Shown here: piece by piece, positions 9,523 to 16,571 of the stretch
How positions within the stretch are numbered: the first letter of the stretch is position 1
How the letters are laid out: each line of letters opens with the position of its first letter
NCBI RefSeq assembly: GCF_001563475.1
Contig: NZ_LPUT01000027.1
Location: 62,001 to 126,000 of the forward strand
Direction of reading: 5' to 3'
Source: Sporosarcina sp. HYO08
GTDB taxonomy: Bacteria > Bacillota > Bacilli > Bacillales_A > Planococcaceae
DNA: 64,000 bases
Notes under the pieces: model-generated
What the model saw: the letters and a program-made list of their open reading frames with translations, nothing else
Told to the model about the DNA's origin: nothing
The model's database searches: none
Program-made: the position numbers and the translations under genes

Positions 9523-9569
9523 AAAGAAACGCCCGGGTATTTCCTTGTGTGCCAGGCATCCAAACAATT

Positions 9570-9610
9570 AACCATGATCTCAATCCTGAAAAGATCGATA
9601 ATGGATAAGG
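9570..9610 (+). pseudogene. queF: Relic of queF 3' end
   Basis: The bases read [12 protein letters not shown] followed by TAA, matching the last codons of QueF ([12 protein letters not shown], stop) at 5561-5597 with only a few nucleotide differences. Similarity continues weakly past the stop, for example GCTTGTACATTTC against GCTTGTCCATTTT. The rest of the gene is gone and is replaced upstream by the nadA 3' flank. Confidence 0.85.
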
Positions 9611-9715
9611 AAGCATTATTTAAATTTTTTGCCTGCTTGTACATTTCATTAGAAGGTAGGAACCAGGTGTTCCGATCCAAAAAAAAGCAATTCTAAAATA
9701 ATATTTTACTAAAGT

Positions 9716-9759
9716 AAAAGGTAGTATTCCTCTATCGTGTAAGGAATACTACCTTTTTT
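9716..9759 (+). terminator. Strong terminator of the nad region
   Basis: AAAAGGTAGTATTCC at 9716-9730 pairs perfectly with GGAATACTACCTTTT at 9743-9757, followed by further T residues. It separates nadBCA from the mqo promoter region. Confidence 0.9.
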
Positions 9760-9905
9760 GTCTGCGATCCTATCTTAAAAAATCCCTTCTCATCCTGTTG
9801 TTCGAAGTTTTATAATTGTACAAAAGGTTATTATAATAGAGTATAATATAGTTATAACTGTAAACTTTGTTCCTGGGCAGCGCCCTTGCTTTTATGACTC
9901 TCGGG

Positions 9906-9919
9906 TGAGAGCGCTTACA
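9906..9919 (+). promoter_or_regulatory. cre site (CcpA operator) upstream of mqo
   Basis: The 14 bases TGAGAGCGCTTACA match the cre consensus TGWNANCGNTNWCA at every defined position. It lies 39 bases before the mqo ATG and downstream of an AT-rich promoter-like stretch (TTGTAC 9816, TATAAT 9842, spacing not ideal), so a CcpA roadblock or repression of mqo on preferred sugars is likely. Confidence 0.78.
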
Positions 9920-9957
9920 ATTATTTGATCAAAATATTTCGGATAAGGAAGATCAGT

Positions 9958-11457
9958 ATGAGTAATATGCAAAAACAAACAGACGTTATCTTAATTGGTG
10001 CAGGTGTTATGAGTGCAACTTTGGGAACTTTACTAAAAGAGTTGGCACCTGAATGGAAAATTAAAGTTTTTGAGAAACTTGCAAGTGCTGGGGAAGAAAG
10101 CTCGAATGAATGGAATAATGCAGGAACGGGCCATGCAGCATTGTGCGAACTTAATTACACAGCTGTAAAACCCGATGGCTCTATAGACATCCATAAAGCC
10201 GTCAACATAAATGAGCAGTTTCAAGTTTCTATGCAGTTTTGGTCTTATCTTGTAAACAATAATTTAATCCAAAACCCACGAAATTTTATTATGCCATTGC
10301 CGCATATGAGTTTCGTACAAGGGGAAGAAAATGTATCTTTTTTAAAGAAACGATTTGAAGCGCTAGCCTCTAATCCATTGTTCCGAGGGATGGAGTTTTC
10401 TGATGACCCGGAAAGGTTAAAGGAATGGATCCCGTTAATGATGGAAGGCCGTACATCGAATGAACCAATTGCGGCGACTAATATTGAAACTGGTACGGAC
10501 GTCAACTTTGGTGCGTTAACACGTCTATTGTTCGATAATTTACAGGGCAAGGGTGCTGAACTCAATTACAAGCATACTGTTGAGGATATTAAACGGACAA
10601 GCAATGGTTTATGGGAAGTAAAAGTGCATAATATCGATGAAAATAAAATAGAATACCATACCGCAAAATTTGTATTTATCGGAGGAGGAGGGGCAAGTCT
10701 TCCATTACTCCAAAAAACTGGTATTCCGGAGTCCAAACATATTGGGGGATTCCCAGTGAGTGGACTATTTCTTGTCTGCAACAATCCAGAAGTCGTGGAA
10801 AAACATCATGCGAAAGTGTACGGAAAAGCAAAGGTCGGTGCGCCGCCAATGTCCGTTCCACATCTTGACACAAGATTTATTGACGGTAAAAAATCATTAC
10901 TCTTTGGCCCTTTCGCTGGCTTTTCACCAAAGTTCTTAAAAACGGGTTCGAATTTAGATTTAATCGGCTCTGTTAAATCGGATAACCTTGTGACGATGTT
11001 AGCTGCCGGCGTTAAGGAGATGTCCCTAACGAAATACCTCATTCAGCAAGTGATGCTATCCAATGATAAGCGTATGGAAGAATTACGTGAGTTCATTCCA
11101 AATGCAAAAAATGAAGATTGGGAAATTATCGTAGCGGGACAACGCGTGCAAGTAATTAAAGATACGAATACTGGGAAAGGCACACTTCAATTCGGTACGG
11201 AACTTGTGAGCGCGGCTGACGGTTCGATCGCGGCCTTGCTTGGTGCATCCCCGGGGGCATCCACCGCTGTTTATGTGATGTTGAATTTATTTGAAAAATG
11301 TTTCCCGGAGCATATGAAAGAATGGAAACCAAAACTAATAGAAATGATTCCATCATATGGCTTAAAATTAGCAGAAAACCCGGAGCTTTTAGATAAGGTC
11401 CTTGCTTCGACAGCGGAAGTGCTGGAACTATACAAAGAAGAGGTAGTCCTAAGTTAA
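9958..11457 (+). CDS. mqo: Malate:quinone oxidoreductase Mqo
   Basis: A 499-residue FAD-dependent peripheral membrane enzyme that oxidises L-malate to oxaloacetate and passes electrons to the quinone pool. The N-terminal FAD motif is [34 protein letters not shown] and the C-terminal [16 protein letters not shown] are family signatures. Length is normal. The frame opens at a TTG at 9925, but the ATG at 9958 with GATAAGGA just upstream gives the standard start [11 protein letters not shown] cre site precedes it. It is not in an operon; a relic of its own 3' end sits after queF. Confidence 0.94.
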   Translation: MSNMQKQTDVILIGAGVMSATLGTLLKELAPEWKIKVFEKLASAGEESSNEWNNAGTGHAALCELNYTAVKPDGSIDIHKAVNINEQFQVSMQFWSYLVNNNLIQNPRNFIMPLPHMSFVQGEENVSFLKKRFEALASNPLFRGMEFSDDPERLKEWIPLMMEGRTSNEPIAATNIETGTDVNFGALTRLLFDNLQGKGAELNYKHTVEDIKRTSNGLWEVKVHNIDENKIEYHTAKFVFIGGGGASLPLLQKTGIPESKHIGGFPVSGLFLVCNNPEVVEKHHAKVYGKAKVGAPPMSVPHLDTRFIDGKKSLLFGPFAGFSPKFLKTGSNLDLIGSVKSDNLVTMLAAGVKEMSLTKYLIQQVMLSNDKRMEELREFIPNAKNEDWEIIVAGQRVQVIKDTNTGKGTLQFGTELVSAADGSIAALLGASPGASTAVYVMLNLFEKCFPEHMKEWKPKLIEMIPSYGLKLAENPELLDKVLASTAEVLELYKEEVVLS

Positions 11458-11470
11458 GTACTATACAAAA

Positions 11471-11508
11471 AGAGGGGAAGTTCCATCCGGAAAAATTCTC
11501 TCTTTTTC
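11471..11508 (+). terminator. Possible mqo terminator
   Basis: AGAG...TTCC loop GGAA...CTCT followed by CTTTTT forms a modest hairpin 14 bases past the mqo stop. The stem has internal loops, so strength is uncertain. It partly abuts the nadC relic. Confidence 0.45.
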
Positions 11509-11674
11509 TGTGGGGGGGAGGTTGTTCGGGTGGGCTTTCAACTGTTAAATACTAAAACGAATGTCCAAGTCCTTATAAAAGATGGGGAATCCATTCAAAA
11601 AGAGCAAAAGTCAGCAATCATTTCCGGGGAAATTTCCACACTGTTAATGGATGGGCATATTGTCTTCAATTTAA
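11509..11674 (+). pseudogene. nadC: Relic of nadC (internal fragment)
   Basis: About 160 bases align without gaps to nadC 7841-8005. The reading CGGEVVRVGFQLLNTKTNVQ continues to SIQKEQKSAIISGEISTLL, against CGEDVVQVGFQLLNDKTDVR and SIQKGQTLAIISGEVSTLL in the intact enzyme. The gene start and the catalytic C-terminal two thirds are absent. At about 11675 the match jumps to the nadA 3' end, marking an internal deletion. An 81-codon open frame survives here but is not regarded as a gene. Confidence 0.88.
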
Positions 11675-11680
11675 AATGCC

Positions 11681-11740
11681 CAAGATCGACTAAAAAGAAA
11701 CACCCGGTTATTTTCTTGCATGCCAGGCACCCAAATAATT
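11681..11740 (+). pseudogene. nadA: Relic of nadA 3' end and its flank
   Basis: Bases 11681-11740 match the last codons and 3' flank of nadA at 9511-9570: GATCG, then TAAAAAGAAAC, CCCGG, TATTTTCTTG-like and GCCAGGCA segments keep the same order and spacing. Only about 3 codons of nadA plus the noncoding flank remain. It directly follows the nadC relic. Confidence 0.8.
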
Positions 11741-11778
11741 CTGAGACTTTTAAGGAAAACCAAACATATAAATAGATT

Positions 11779-11823
11779 AAAAGGCAGTTCCTGCGAATAG
11801 TGTAATAGGGGGCTGTCTTTTTT
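11779..11823 (+). terminator. Hairpin with T-run after the relics
   Basis: AAAAGGCAG at 11779-11787 pairs with CTGTCTTTT at 11813-11821, with a G-U pair. The T-run covers the TTG at 11822 that opens the next reading frame, an argument against that start codon. Confidence 0.6.
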
Positions 11824-11887
11824 GTATCGGTATTTGTTTCCGCCAAAGGACGTTAGTGAATGGATGGTTTTGGCAGGAAAGGAGGAG

Positions 11888-12364
11888 ATGGTTATCAAAA
11901 GTAAAAGTGAGATTATGAAGATCATTCAGCAGTTGGAGCACCATATAGCAGATGATTTTGAGGCGCAGGATTTAGATTTTAAGCAATGGAATTTTACTTC
12001 TAGGGAAGAAAATATTCAAAAAATGATTAAATATGCAGTATGCATGGCAAATGGCGGCGGTGGCAGTGTTGTGTTTGGGGTGGCTGACAACGTTCGGGGG
12101 ATTGATCAGGTGTTGGTAGGCATTCCCTTCGATATAGACATACAGGAACTGGAAAAGCGGGTTTATAGAGAGACGGACCCACCAATTCTTCCCACATTCG
12201 ATGAAATCTTTTATCAAAATCATTCCATCAGGCTGTTAGTCATGAATATTTTCCCAGGTGAACCGCCATACACAGTAAAGAATGGCATCGCGACGATTAG
12301 GACAGGAAAAGAGTGTCTGCCGATTGGATTTATAAAGACTGGCAAGGAGGATTTCAATGAATGA
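11888..12364 (+). CDS. AlbA_2 (Schlafen-type) domain putative DNA/ATP-binding protein
   Basis: A roughly 158-residue protein with DFEAQDLDFKQWN and CMANGGGGSVVFGVAD, the E-x-x-x-x-E/KxW and ANxxGGxxxxGV signatures of the AlbA_2/Schlafen N-terminal domain, also called divergent AAA-4. Such domains bind nucleic acids in regulators and some defence proteins. Here the domain stands alone. The start is uncertain: TTG 11822 lies in a terminator, ATG 11864 has a distant AAAGGA, and ATG 11888 has AAAGGAGG too close. It overlaps the next gene by 8 bases, so the two are coupled. Confidence 0.7.
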   Translation: MVIKSKSEIMKIIQQLEHHIADDFEAQDLDFKQWNFTSREENIQKMIKYAVCMANGGGGSVVFGVADNVRGIDQVLVGIPFDIDIQELEKRVYRETDPPILPTFDEIFYQNHSIRLLVMNIFPGEPPYTVKNGIATIRTGKECLPIGFIKTGKEDFNE

Positions 12365-12581
12365 ATGGCTCACCAGCTTACAAACAAATACCCCTCAACA
12401 AGGGTATGAATTGGCGATTCAGATGGCACAAATGGGTGTGAAGTATACGCAGCCATCAGATGAGGTCCGGAAGAAATTAAGGCACGTCTATTCAACGGAT
12501 CCGAATAGCTTGATAATGGTCTCTCATACGATTGCGGCCTATTTCCAAATCGTTGCTGCAGCGAATAACTATTGGAGATAA
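12357..12581 (+). CDS. Small protein of unknown function, coupled to AlbA_2 gene
   Basis: A 74-residue soluble protein (MNEWLTSLQTNTPQQGYELA...) with no domain I recognise. It has a good AAGGAGG site at 12343-12349 and overlaps the AlbA_2 gene by 8 bases, so it is very probably translated with it. The alanine/glutamine-rich helical character and the ending AAYFQIVAAANNYWR suggest a small helical protein; a role as partner of the AlbA_2 protein is inference only. Confidence 0.65.
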   Translation: MNEWLTSLQTNTPQQGYELAIQMAQMGVKYTQPSDEVRKKLRHVYSTDPNSLIMVSHTIAAYFQIVAAANNYWR

Positions 12582-12598
12582 AATATTGTTTTGCAGAA

Positions 12599-12638
12599 AT
12601 GCCAGATGCAAGTGCCGGATCGTTCTTGCATCAGGCAT
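12599..12638 (+). terminator. Hairpin after the AlbA_2 operon
   Basis: ATGCCAGATGCAAG at 12599-12612 pairs with CTTGCATCAGGCAT at 12625-12638 with one mismatch. The following GTTTATTT is a weak U tract. Confidence 0.6.
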
Positions 12639-12728
12639 GTTTATTTGATTGGTATAATAATCCACGTCGTATAAAAGCATTGCAACTTGGCAGCGCTTGA
12701 GACTTTTTAAAATTAAATAATTATTGAT

Positions 12729-12769
12729 AAAGAGGAAATCAACGAAATTCGTTTGAATTCCTCTTTTTT
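12729..12769. terminator. Second terminator in the 12582-12876 gap
   Basis: AAAGAGGAA with inner TCAA/TTGA pairing to TTCCTCTTT, followed by six T. The remainder of this gap, up to the ribosome site at 12864, shows no other structure. Confidence 0.75.
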
Positions 12770-12876
12770 ATTTGTATTCGCGGCGACCACATCGAAAATA
12801 AATTCCCGCAAAATGGGGTAATCGGCCAAGCCATAAACCGAAGGCAGAATAGATTGTAGTTATGGAGGTGTTAACT

Positions 12877-13332
12877 TTGCACAGGTACCAAAGCTGTAAA
12901 AAGAAAGTCGTCGAAATCATCCCAACCATCTCAAATAGAAGAAAGATCATTGCCGAGACAATCGACGAGGTAAGACGTAAAAATAGACCCCCAACACCAG
13001 ATCCAAGGCCGATCGATCCGGTTGATATTACCATTATTCCGACTGTCTATCGTTATTTTTATGTGCCGGCAGCCAATATTAATTTGCAGAGCGGGGCAAC
13101 ACTTCCTGCAACGTTATTTTATTCAGACAATGGAAGTGACATAGAAGAGTTTATCCTTTCCGATCCAAATGGGTACGTCAATTTATACATTAATGGTGTC
13201 ATGCAAGAAGGCGGTTTCTATTCGGTGGATGCCCAGTCTTTAACGCTTATCCCAACTGAAGGCAGGATCCTAGCAGGCACTCCGATCATTATTCAATCAA
13301 TAGGACACACAGCAATTCCCGTTCAACCTTGA
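12877..13332 (+). CDS. DUF4183 domain protein (probable spore-surface protein)
   Basis: A 151-residue protein with a charged N-terminal part, a proline-rich linker (RPPTPDPRPIDP) and a C-terminal DUF4183 domain recognised by YFYVPA, GYVNLYINGVMQEGGFYSVD and GTPIIIQ. DUF4183 proteins of Bacilli are associated with spore coat or exosporium layers. The frame has an ATG at 12862, but that ATG is part of the GGAGGTG site at 12864-12870, which points to the TTG at 12877 as the true start. It is followed by a second DUF4183 gene. Confidence 0.8.
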   Translation: MHRYQSCKKKVVEIIPTISNRRKIIAETIDEVRRKNRPPTPDPRPIDPVDITIIPTVYRYFYVPAANINLQSGATLPATLFYSDNGSDIEEFILSDPNGYVNLYINGVMQEGGFYSVDAQSLTLIPTEGRILAGTPIIIQSIGHTAIPVQP

Positions 13333-13396
13333 ACGAGCCGGTGAACAAAACAGACTGTCATAAAAAAAATGTGGTTAATGAAAGGAGGTGAATAAA

Positions 13397-13717
13397 ATGG
13401 CATTATCGCTTATGAACATTAATGTCAATGTTACAGGTGGTTCGGCAAGGTTTTTCAATGTATTATCGGCAGATTTGGCAGTTGCTAAGGACGTCGCGAT
13501 CTCTGCCGCTGATTTTGTAGATGATATGGGAAATGATATCACTGAATTTCCAGCCGCCACGAACGGTTATTACAACTTCTATATTAACGGTGTTTTGCAG
13601 GAAGATGGCTCGTATAATATTACTACGACCGAACTAACGTTTAACGATGTGACTGGTACATTGACAGCAGGTACACCATTAATTGTCCAGGTTGTATCTC
13701 ACGTTACTACAGTTTAA
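13397..13717 (+). CDS. DUF4183 domain protein, short form
   Basis: A 106-residue protein that is almost entirely a DUF4183 domain: FFNVLSADLAVAKDVAI, GYYNFYINGVLQEDGSYNI and GTPLIVQVVSH align with the preceding protein. It lacks the charged and proline-rich N-terminal part. The ATG at 13397 follows AAAGGAGGTG at 13381-13390; the in-frame GTG at 13388 is part of that site. Tandem copies of different length suggest structural subunits of one layer. A strong terminator follows. Confidence 0.82.
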   Translation: MALSLMNINVNVTGGSARFFNVLSADLAVAKDVAISAADFVDDMGNDITEFPAATNGYYNFYINGVLQEDGSYNITTTELTFNDVTGTLTAGTPLIVQVVSHVTTV

Positions 13718-13740
13718 TCAATGGACAGGCACCCAGGAGG

Positions 13741-13781
13741 AAAATCAGAAGTTCCGCTAGTTGTGGAACTTCTGATTTTTT
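13741..13781 (+). terminator. Terminator of the DUF4183 pair
   Basis: AAAATCAGAAGTTCC at 13741-13755 pairs with GGAACTTCTGATTTT from 13765, ending in a T-run. It lies 18 bases before the first iteron. Confidence 0.9.
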
Positions 13782-13798
13782 GATGAGAAATCCAATAT

Positions 13799-13877
13799 GT
13801 TTACAAAAATGTATACATGTGTACATTAATAGTTGCGTTGTAAACAATAATGTAAACATGCATACAAATACGTACAC
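13799..13877. repeat. Iteron array A (probable distal centromere element)
   Basis: Seven hexamers of the GTNTAC family start at 13799 (GTTTAC), 13811 (GTATAC), 13819 (GTGTAC), 13840 (GTAAAC), 13852 (GTAAAC), 13860 (GCATAC) and 13872 (GTACAC). The start-to-start spacings are 12, 8, 21, 12, 8 and 12 bases. Array B at 14497-14576 has the same spacings with a one-base difference. Regular phasing near 20-21 bases (two helical turns) fits cooperative binding by the RHH protein encoded at 15935-16474. Confidence 0.78.
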
Positions 13878-13892
13878 ATGCAATAGTAGATA

Positions 13893-13951
13893 AAAAAAAG
13901 CACCGGTTACAAAAACAACGCATGCATTATTTTGCTGTCCGGCGCTTTTTT
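13893..13951. terminator. Inverted repeat with T-run after array A
   Basis: AAAAAAAGCACCGG at 13893-13906 pairs with CCGGCGCTTTTTT at 13939-13951 with one mismatch and a loop of about 32 bases. T-runs occur on both strands; on the minus strand it could end transcription of the decayed gene at 14120-14455. Confidence 0.6.
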
Positions 13952-14119
13952 GTGCAGCAAGTTCTCTTAAGAATGTACTATGATCTAAAAGTATTTTTAT
14001 ATTGAATCTGCAAATTTTACAACGAATACATTCCATCTTTTCTTCTGCTGGAAAATGAAAACTATTGCTGTTAAACATAAAATGTTCATTCACTTTCGTT
14101 CATTCACATTTAAATAAAT

Positions 14120-14455
14120 CTACGTTTTTAAGCGTTTGCCACTTTTTCCTGAGAAATATAGATGCAGCTGATCCTGTTTAATTTTGTCATAAAATGGTTG
14201 GAGTCTATCATGTGATTTATGCAGTGGAAAATATTTATTCATTCCAAGAATCGACAATTCTACCAAAACCTCCAAAGTATGTTCGATATCGTCATCGGTA
14301 ACGACGTTTTGCTTTAAAATGACAGGATCATACCAATCCGCGTCATTTCGATTAATATGGACAAATAGTTTGTGCTATTTGACGAAGCGTTTCATTTATT
14401 GAATAATGCTCAACCTGTTTTTGATCGTCCGCGAATCGCCTAACCATTTACCCAT
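14120..14455 (-). pseudogene. Decayed gene between the two iteron arrays
   Basis: On the minus strand an ATG at 14455 opens MGKWLG; after frameshifts the reading continues as DDQKQVEHYSINETLRQIAQ and then, shifted again, as DPVILKQNVVTDDDIEHTLE and onward to SGKSGKRLKT with a TAG at 14122-14120. The last frame is open for more than 80 codons with protein-like composition. I do not recognise the family. At least two frame changes argue for a broken gene rather than a functional one. Its position inside the putative centromere suggests an old member of the same cassette. Confidence 0.55.
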
Positions 14456-14496
14456 TTCCAGCTATATTCCCCAAAGAAACCTTACTGCAAATCCAT

Positions 14497-14576
14497 GTGT
14501 ACAAAAAAGTATACTTGTTTACATCCAAAGAAGAGGTGTACACAAAACCTGTATACAAGTAAACAAAAACGTAAAC
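14497..14576. repeat. Iteron array B (probable proximal centromere element)
   Basis: Hexamers begin at 14497 (GTGTAC), 14509 (GTATAC), 14517 (GTTTAC), 14538 (GTACAC, overlapping GTGTAC at 14536), 14551 (GTATAC), 14559 (GTAAAC) and 14571 (GTAAAC). Spacings are 12, 8, 21, 13, 8 and 12, nearly identical to array A. An additional pair, GTTTAC at 14614 and GTATAC at 14626, is again 12 apart. The array ends about 90 bases before the -35 box of the actin-like gene, the usual place of a parC centromere. Confidence 0.8.
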
Positions 14577-14613
14577 GACCAGTAGTAATCGGCATTTCCG
14601 AAAGAAAGAATAA

Positions 14614-14656
14614 GTTTACGAAAATGTATACTTCATTAAGCTTATGTAACAGTTAC
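14614..14656. promoter_or_regulatory. Extra iteron pair and palindrome next to the parM promoter
   Basis: GTTTAC 14614-14619 and GTATAC 14626-14631 are spaced by 12 like the arrays. GTAACAGTTAC at 14646-14656 is an 11-base palindrome ending 11 bases before the -35 box. These are good candidates for an autoregulatory operator of the cassette. Confidence 0.55.
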
Positions 14657-14666
14657 CTCCGAACGA

Positions 14667-14695
14667 TTGACCTCCAAGGTATATTCCGTTACTAT
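14667..14695 (+). promoter_or_regulatory. Sigma-A promoter of the parM-parR operon
   Basis: TTGACC at 14667-14672 and TACTAT at 14690-14695 with exactly 17 bases between. The predicted start is about 35 bases before the parM ATG. It lies immediately downstream of the iterons. Confidence 0.75.
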
Positions 14696-14735
14696 TTTGA
14701 ATAGACAGAAAAATAATTAAGGGAGGATGAGATTA

Positions 14736-15923
14736 ATGACACAATCACGCATTGCTGCAATTGACGTAGGAAATGATTCATTGAAAGCTATATTTGGAAA
14801 ACTAGAGGCGGAGATCAACATCCCCAACGTAATTGCGTCCGATACAGCAGATCGCCCAATTATCGGCGTAGAAGATTTAGACGATCAAAACCCGCTGGAA
14901 GGGATTCATATTCGTGTCCATTCACCCGCTTTAAAGGATAATAATGCAATTTACCGTGTCGGTCACTTGGCTACAAAAAGTAATAATGCAACAGAACTTG
15001 ACCCAGGCAGTAATAAATCAGAAGAAGATCAAACACTTGTTATGCTATTCGCGTCATTGGCGTTAGATGCGGCTAGGGATGGGAATAAAAAAATCTTTAA
15101 ACGAGCAGGTAATGTGATTGAAGCGAATTACACAGTTGGAACAGGTCTACCGCTTAGGGAAGTAAAGGAAGGTAAAGATGTAGGCTATCGTTCCCGTTTG
15201 CTAGGATCTGTCCATCAAGTGGAATTTTTAGTTACGCCAAAGTACCAAGGCATCAAAGTAAATCTGAAATTTGATGAAGTGAAAGTCTATCCAGAAGGCT
15301 TTGCGGCGTTTATTAACCTTGTGATGGATAATGATTTGAATATCGTTAACAAAGAATTGATCGATAAGCGAATTTTAATCCATGATATTGGTGGACTATC
15401 GACGGATGTGGCGGTCATTAAAAATCGTAAAGTCGATGATGACAAAGCGCAAGGATTCAATTTGGGGGTATCGGAATCACTTGATGAAATTCGCAATGAA
15501 ATTTACTCGCGTTACGGTGTAGAATTGGACAGCCGTAAAGATGTTGTGGAAATTATCACGAAGAAAAATGACCGCAATCATATTATGGTAAAAGGAAGTC
15601 GGACAAGCGTTCACGATATTGTTGATCGAATTTTACTAGATTTGGCCAAAAAGCAGTACCGTCATTTGCGGAATATTTGGCAGCGCAACTCTCAATCGGA
15701 AATTTGCTATTTCATTGGCGGTGGATCGATTGTGCTTAAAGACTATTTAAAGACGTTGAATAATAGCTTGGATGGCTTTAATATCGACTTCTTTGAGGAT
15801 GAAAAAGAGAGTGTCTGGATGATGGCCAATGCTTATTACAAATTAATTTCAGATTTTGCACGAAAAAATGAAAAGCCAAAAGAAGAAAAGCCAAGACAAG
15901 ACAAGCTCGTAAAATCAAAGTAA
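14736..15923 (+). CDS. ParM/StbA family actin-like segregation ATPase
   Basis: A 395-residue actin-fold protein. The phosphate-1 motif AIDVGNDSLKAIFG is at residues 8-21, phosphate-2 HDIGGLSTDVAVI near 215-227 and the adenosine motif YFIGGGSIVL near 324-333. The C-terminal tail (KPKEEKPRQDK) is lysine-rich. Such proteins polymerise with ATP or GTP into filaments that push plasmid copies apart. The ATG at 14736 follows GGGAGG at 14721-14726; an in-frame ATG at 14727 abuts that site. An RHH-like gene follows after 11 bases and iterons precede, giving a complete parC-parM-parR layout. Nothing else plasmid-like, such as rep, is visible. Confidence 0.88.
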   Translation: MTQSRIAAIDVGNDSLKAIFGKLEAEINIPNVIASDTADRPIIGVEDLDDQNPLEGIHIRVHSPALKDNNAIYRVGHLATKSNNATELDPGSNKSEEDQTLVMLFASLALDAARDGNKKIFKRAGNVIEANYTVGTGLPLREVKEGKDVGYRSRLLGSVHQVEFLVTPKYQGIKVNLKFDEVKVYPEGFAAFINLVMDNDLNIVNKELIDKRILIHDIGGLSTDVAVIKNRKVDDDKAQGFNLGVSESLDEIRNEIYSRYGVELDSRKDVVEIITKKNDRNHIMVKGSRTSVHDIVDRILLDLAKKQYRHLRNIWQRNSQSEICYFIGGGSIVLKDYLKTLNNSLDGFNIDFFEDEKESVWMMANAYYKLISDFARKNEKPKEEKPRQDKLVKSK

Positions 15924-15934
15924 GGTGATGCATC

Positions 15935-16474
15935 ATGCGAGAAACGGGATTGAAAAGGGGCCAGCCGATTACGTTTCGTCTACCAGCCGATACGTCTGAC
16001 CATACACTAAGACTGCTCCAAAATTTAAAAGACGTCGAAAGAAGAAACTTTTCCAGTAAAATTGCCGAGTTTGTTATTGATGGGGTCAATGAATCTTCCG
16101 TGAGGTCCAATGAAGTCGTCATGATCCCTCTGCCGAAAGGATTGACGAAGGCACAGCGGGATTGGTTAAAGCATGAGCATTCCGAAGCACTGTTAGGCAG
16201 TATCTTGTATCAGTTACTGGCAGATCCAATGCGCGCAGCCGCTCTTTTCACATCTTTGAATGGTGATACAGTCGATTCAGATCTATACTTTTCGCAGGAA
16301 GTGGCGTCAACTGTCGAGGAAGACCCTAAGCCAAACATTCAGACACCGGTCTCTGATATTGACGATGCATTGGATCACTTCGATTGGAAACAGGTGCAAG
16401 TAGAGCATATGCCAACAGAAGATGAAGAGGAAGAGGATCCGCTCGCAGACTTTTTGGCGCAGATGAATCAGTGA
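15935..16474 (+). CDS. ParR-like DNA-binding adaptor of the actin cassette
   Basis: A 179-residue protein starting with QPITFRLPADTSDHTLRLLQ, a beta strand plus helix pattern like the ribbon-helix-helix fold of ParR adaptors. The middle is helical and the C-terminus very acidic (EDEEEEDPLADFLAQMNQ), as expected for the filament-binding tail. Family membership is inferred from gene order, size and charge pattern rather than from a clear motif match. The start has AAGGTGATG overlapping the parM stop codon. It should bind the upstream iterons and repress the promoter. Confidence 0.72.
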   Translation: MRETGLKRGQPITFRLPADTSDHTLRLLQNLKDVERRNFSSKIAEFVIDGVNESSVRSNEVVMIPLPKGLTKAQRDWLKHEHSEALLGSILYQLLADPMRAAALFTSLNGDTVDSDLYFSQEVASTVEEDPKPNIQTPVSDIDDALDHFDWKQVQVEHMPTEDEEEEDPLADFLAQMNQ

Positions 16475-16480
16475 AATGCG

Positions 16481-16520
16481 AAAGGCACGTGTTCAAGGAA
16501 CATAAACACGTGCCTTTTTT
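16481..16520 (+). terminator. Terminator of the parM-parR operon
   Basis: AAAGGCACGTGTT at 16481-16493 pairs with AACACGTGCCTTT, followed by further T residues. Confidence 0.9.
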
Positions 16521-16571
16521 CGGCGTTGCGCTTATTTGGAATTGGTAGTCAAATAACTTTCTGTACGCCTT

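Noticed and set aside
9816-9847. Definite promoter for mqo
   Set aside because: TTGTAC and TATAAT are present but 20 bases apart, and other AT-rich combinations are equally possible, so no promoter feature was assigned.
11530-11775. An 81-codon frame after mqo as a gene
   Set aside because: It is an internal piece of nadC fused to nadA flank, without start region or ribosome site.
11822-11887. N-terminal extension of the AlbA_2 protein from TTG 11822
   Set aside because: The TTG lies in the T-run of a terminator hairpin and the added residues have no family similarity.
13707-14093. A 128-codon minus-strand open frame upstream of the iterons
   Set aside because: It runs through two hairpin terminators and all of iteron array A, and its middle is a low-complexity translation of the repeats. 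Only its first codons look protein-like, too little to call.
13799-14631. CRISPR array
   Set aside because: The repeats are hexamers with alternating 8, 12 and 21-base spacing, no constant repeat of 25-37 bases, no spacers of equal length and no cas genes.
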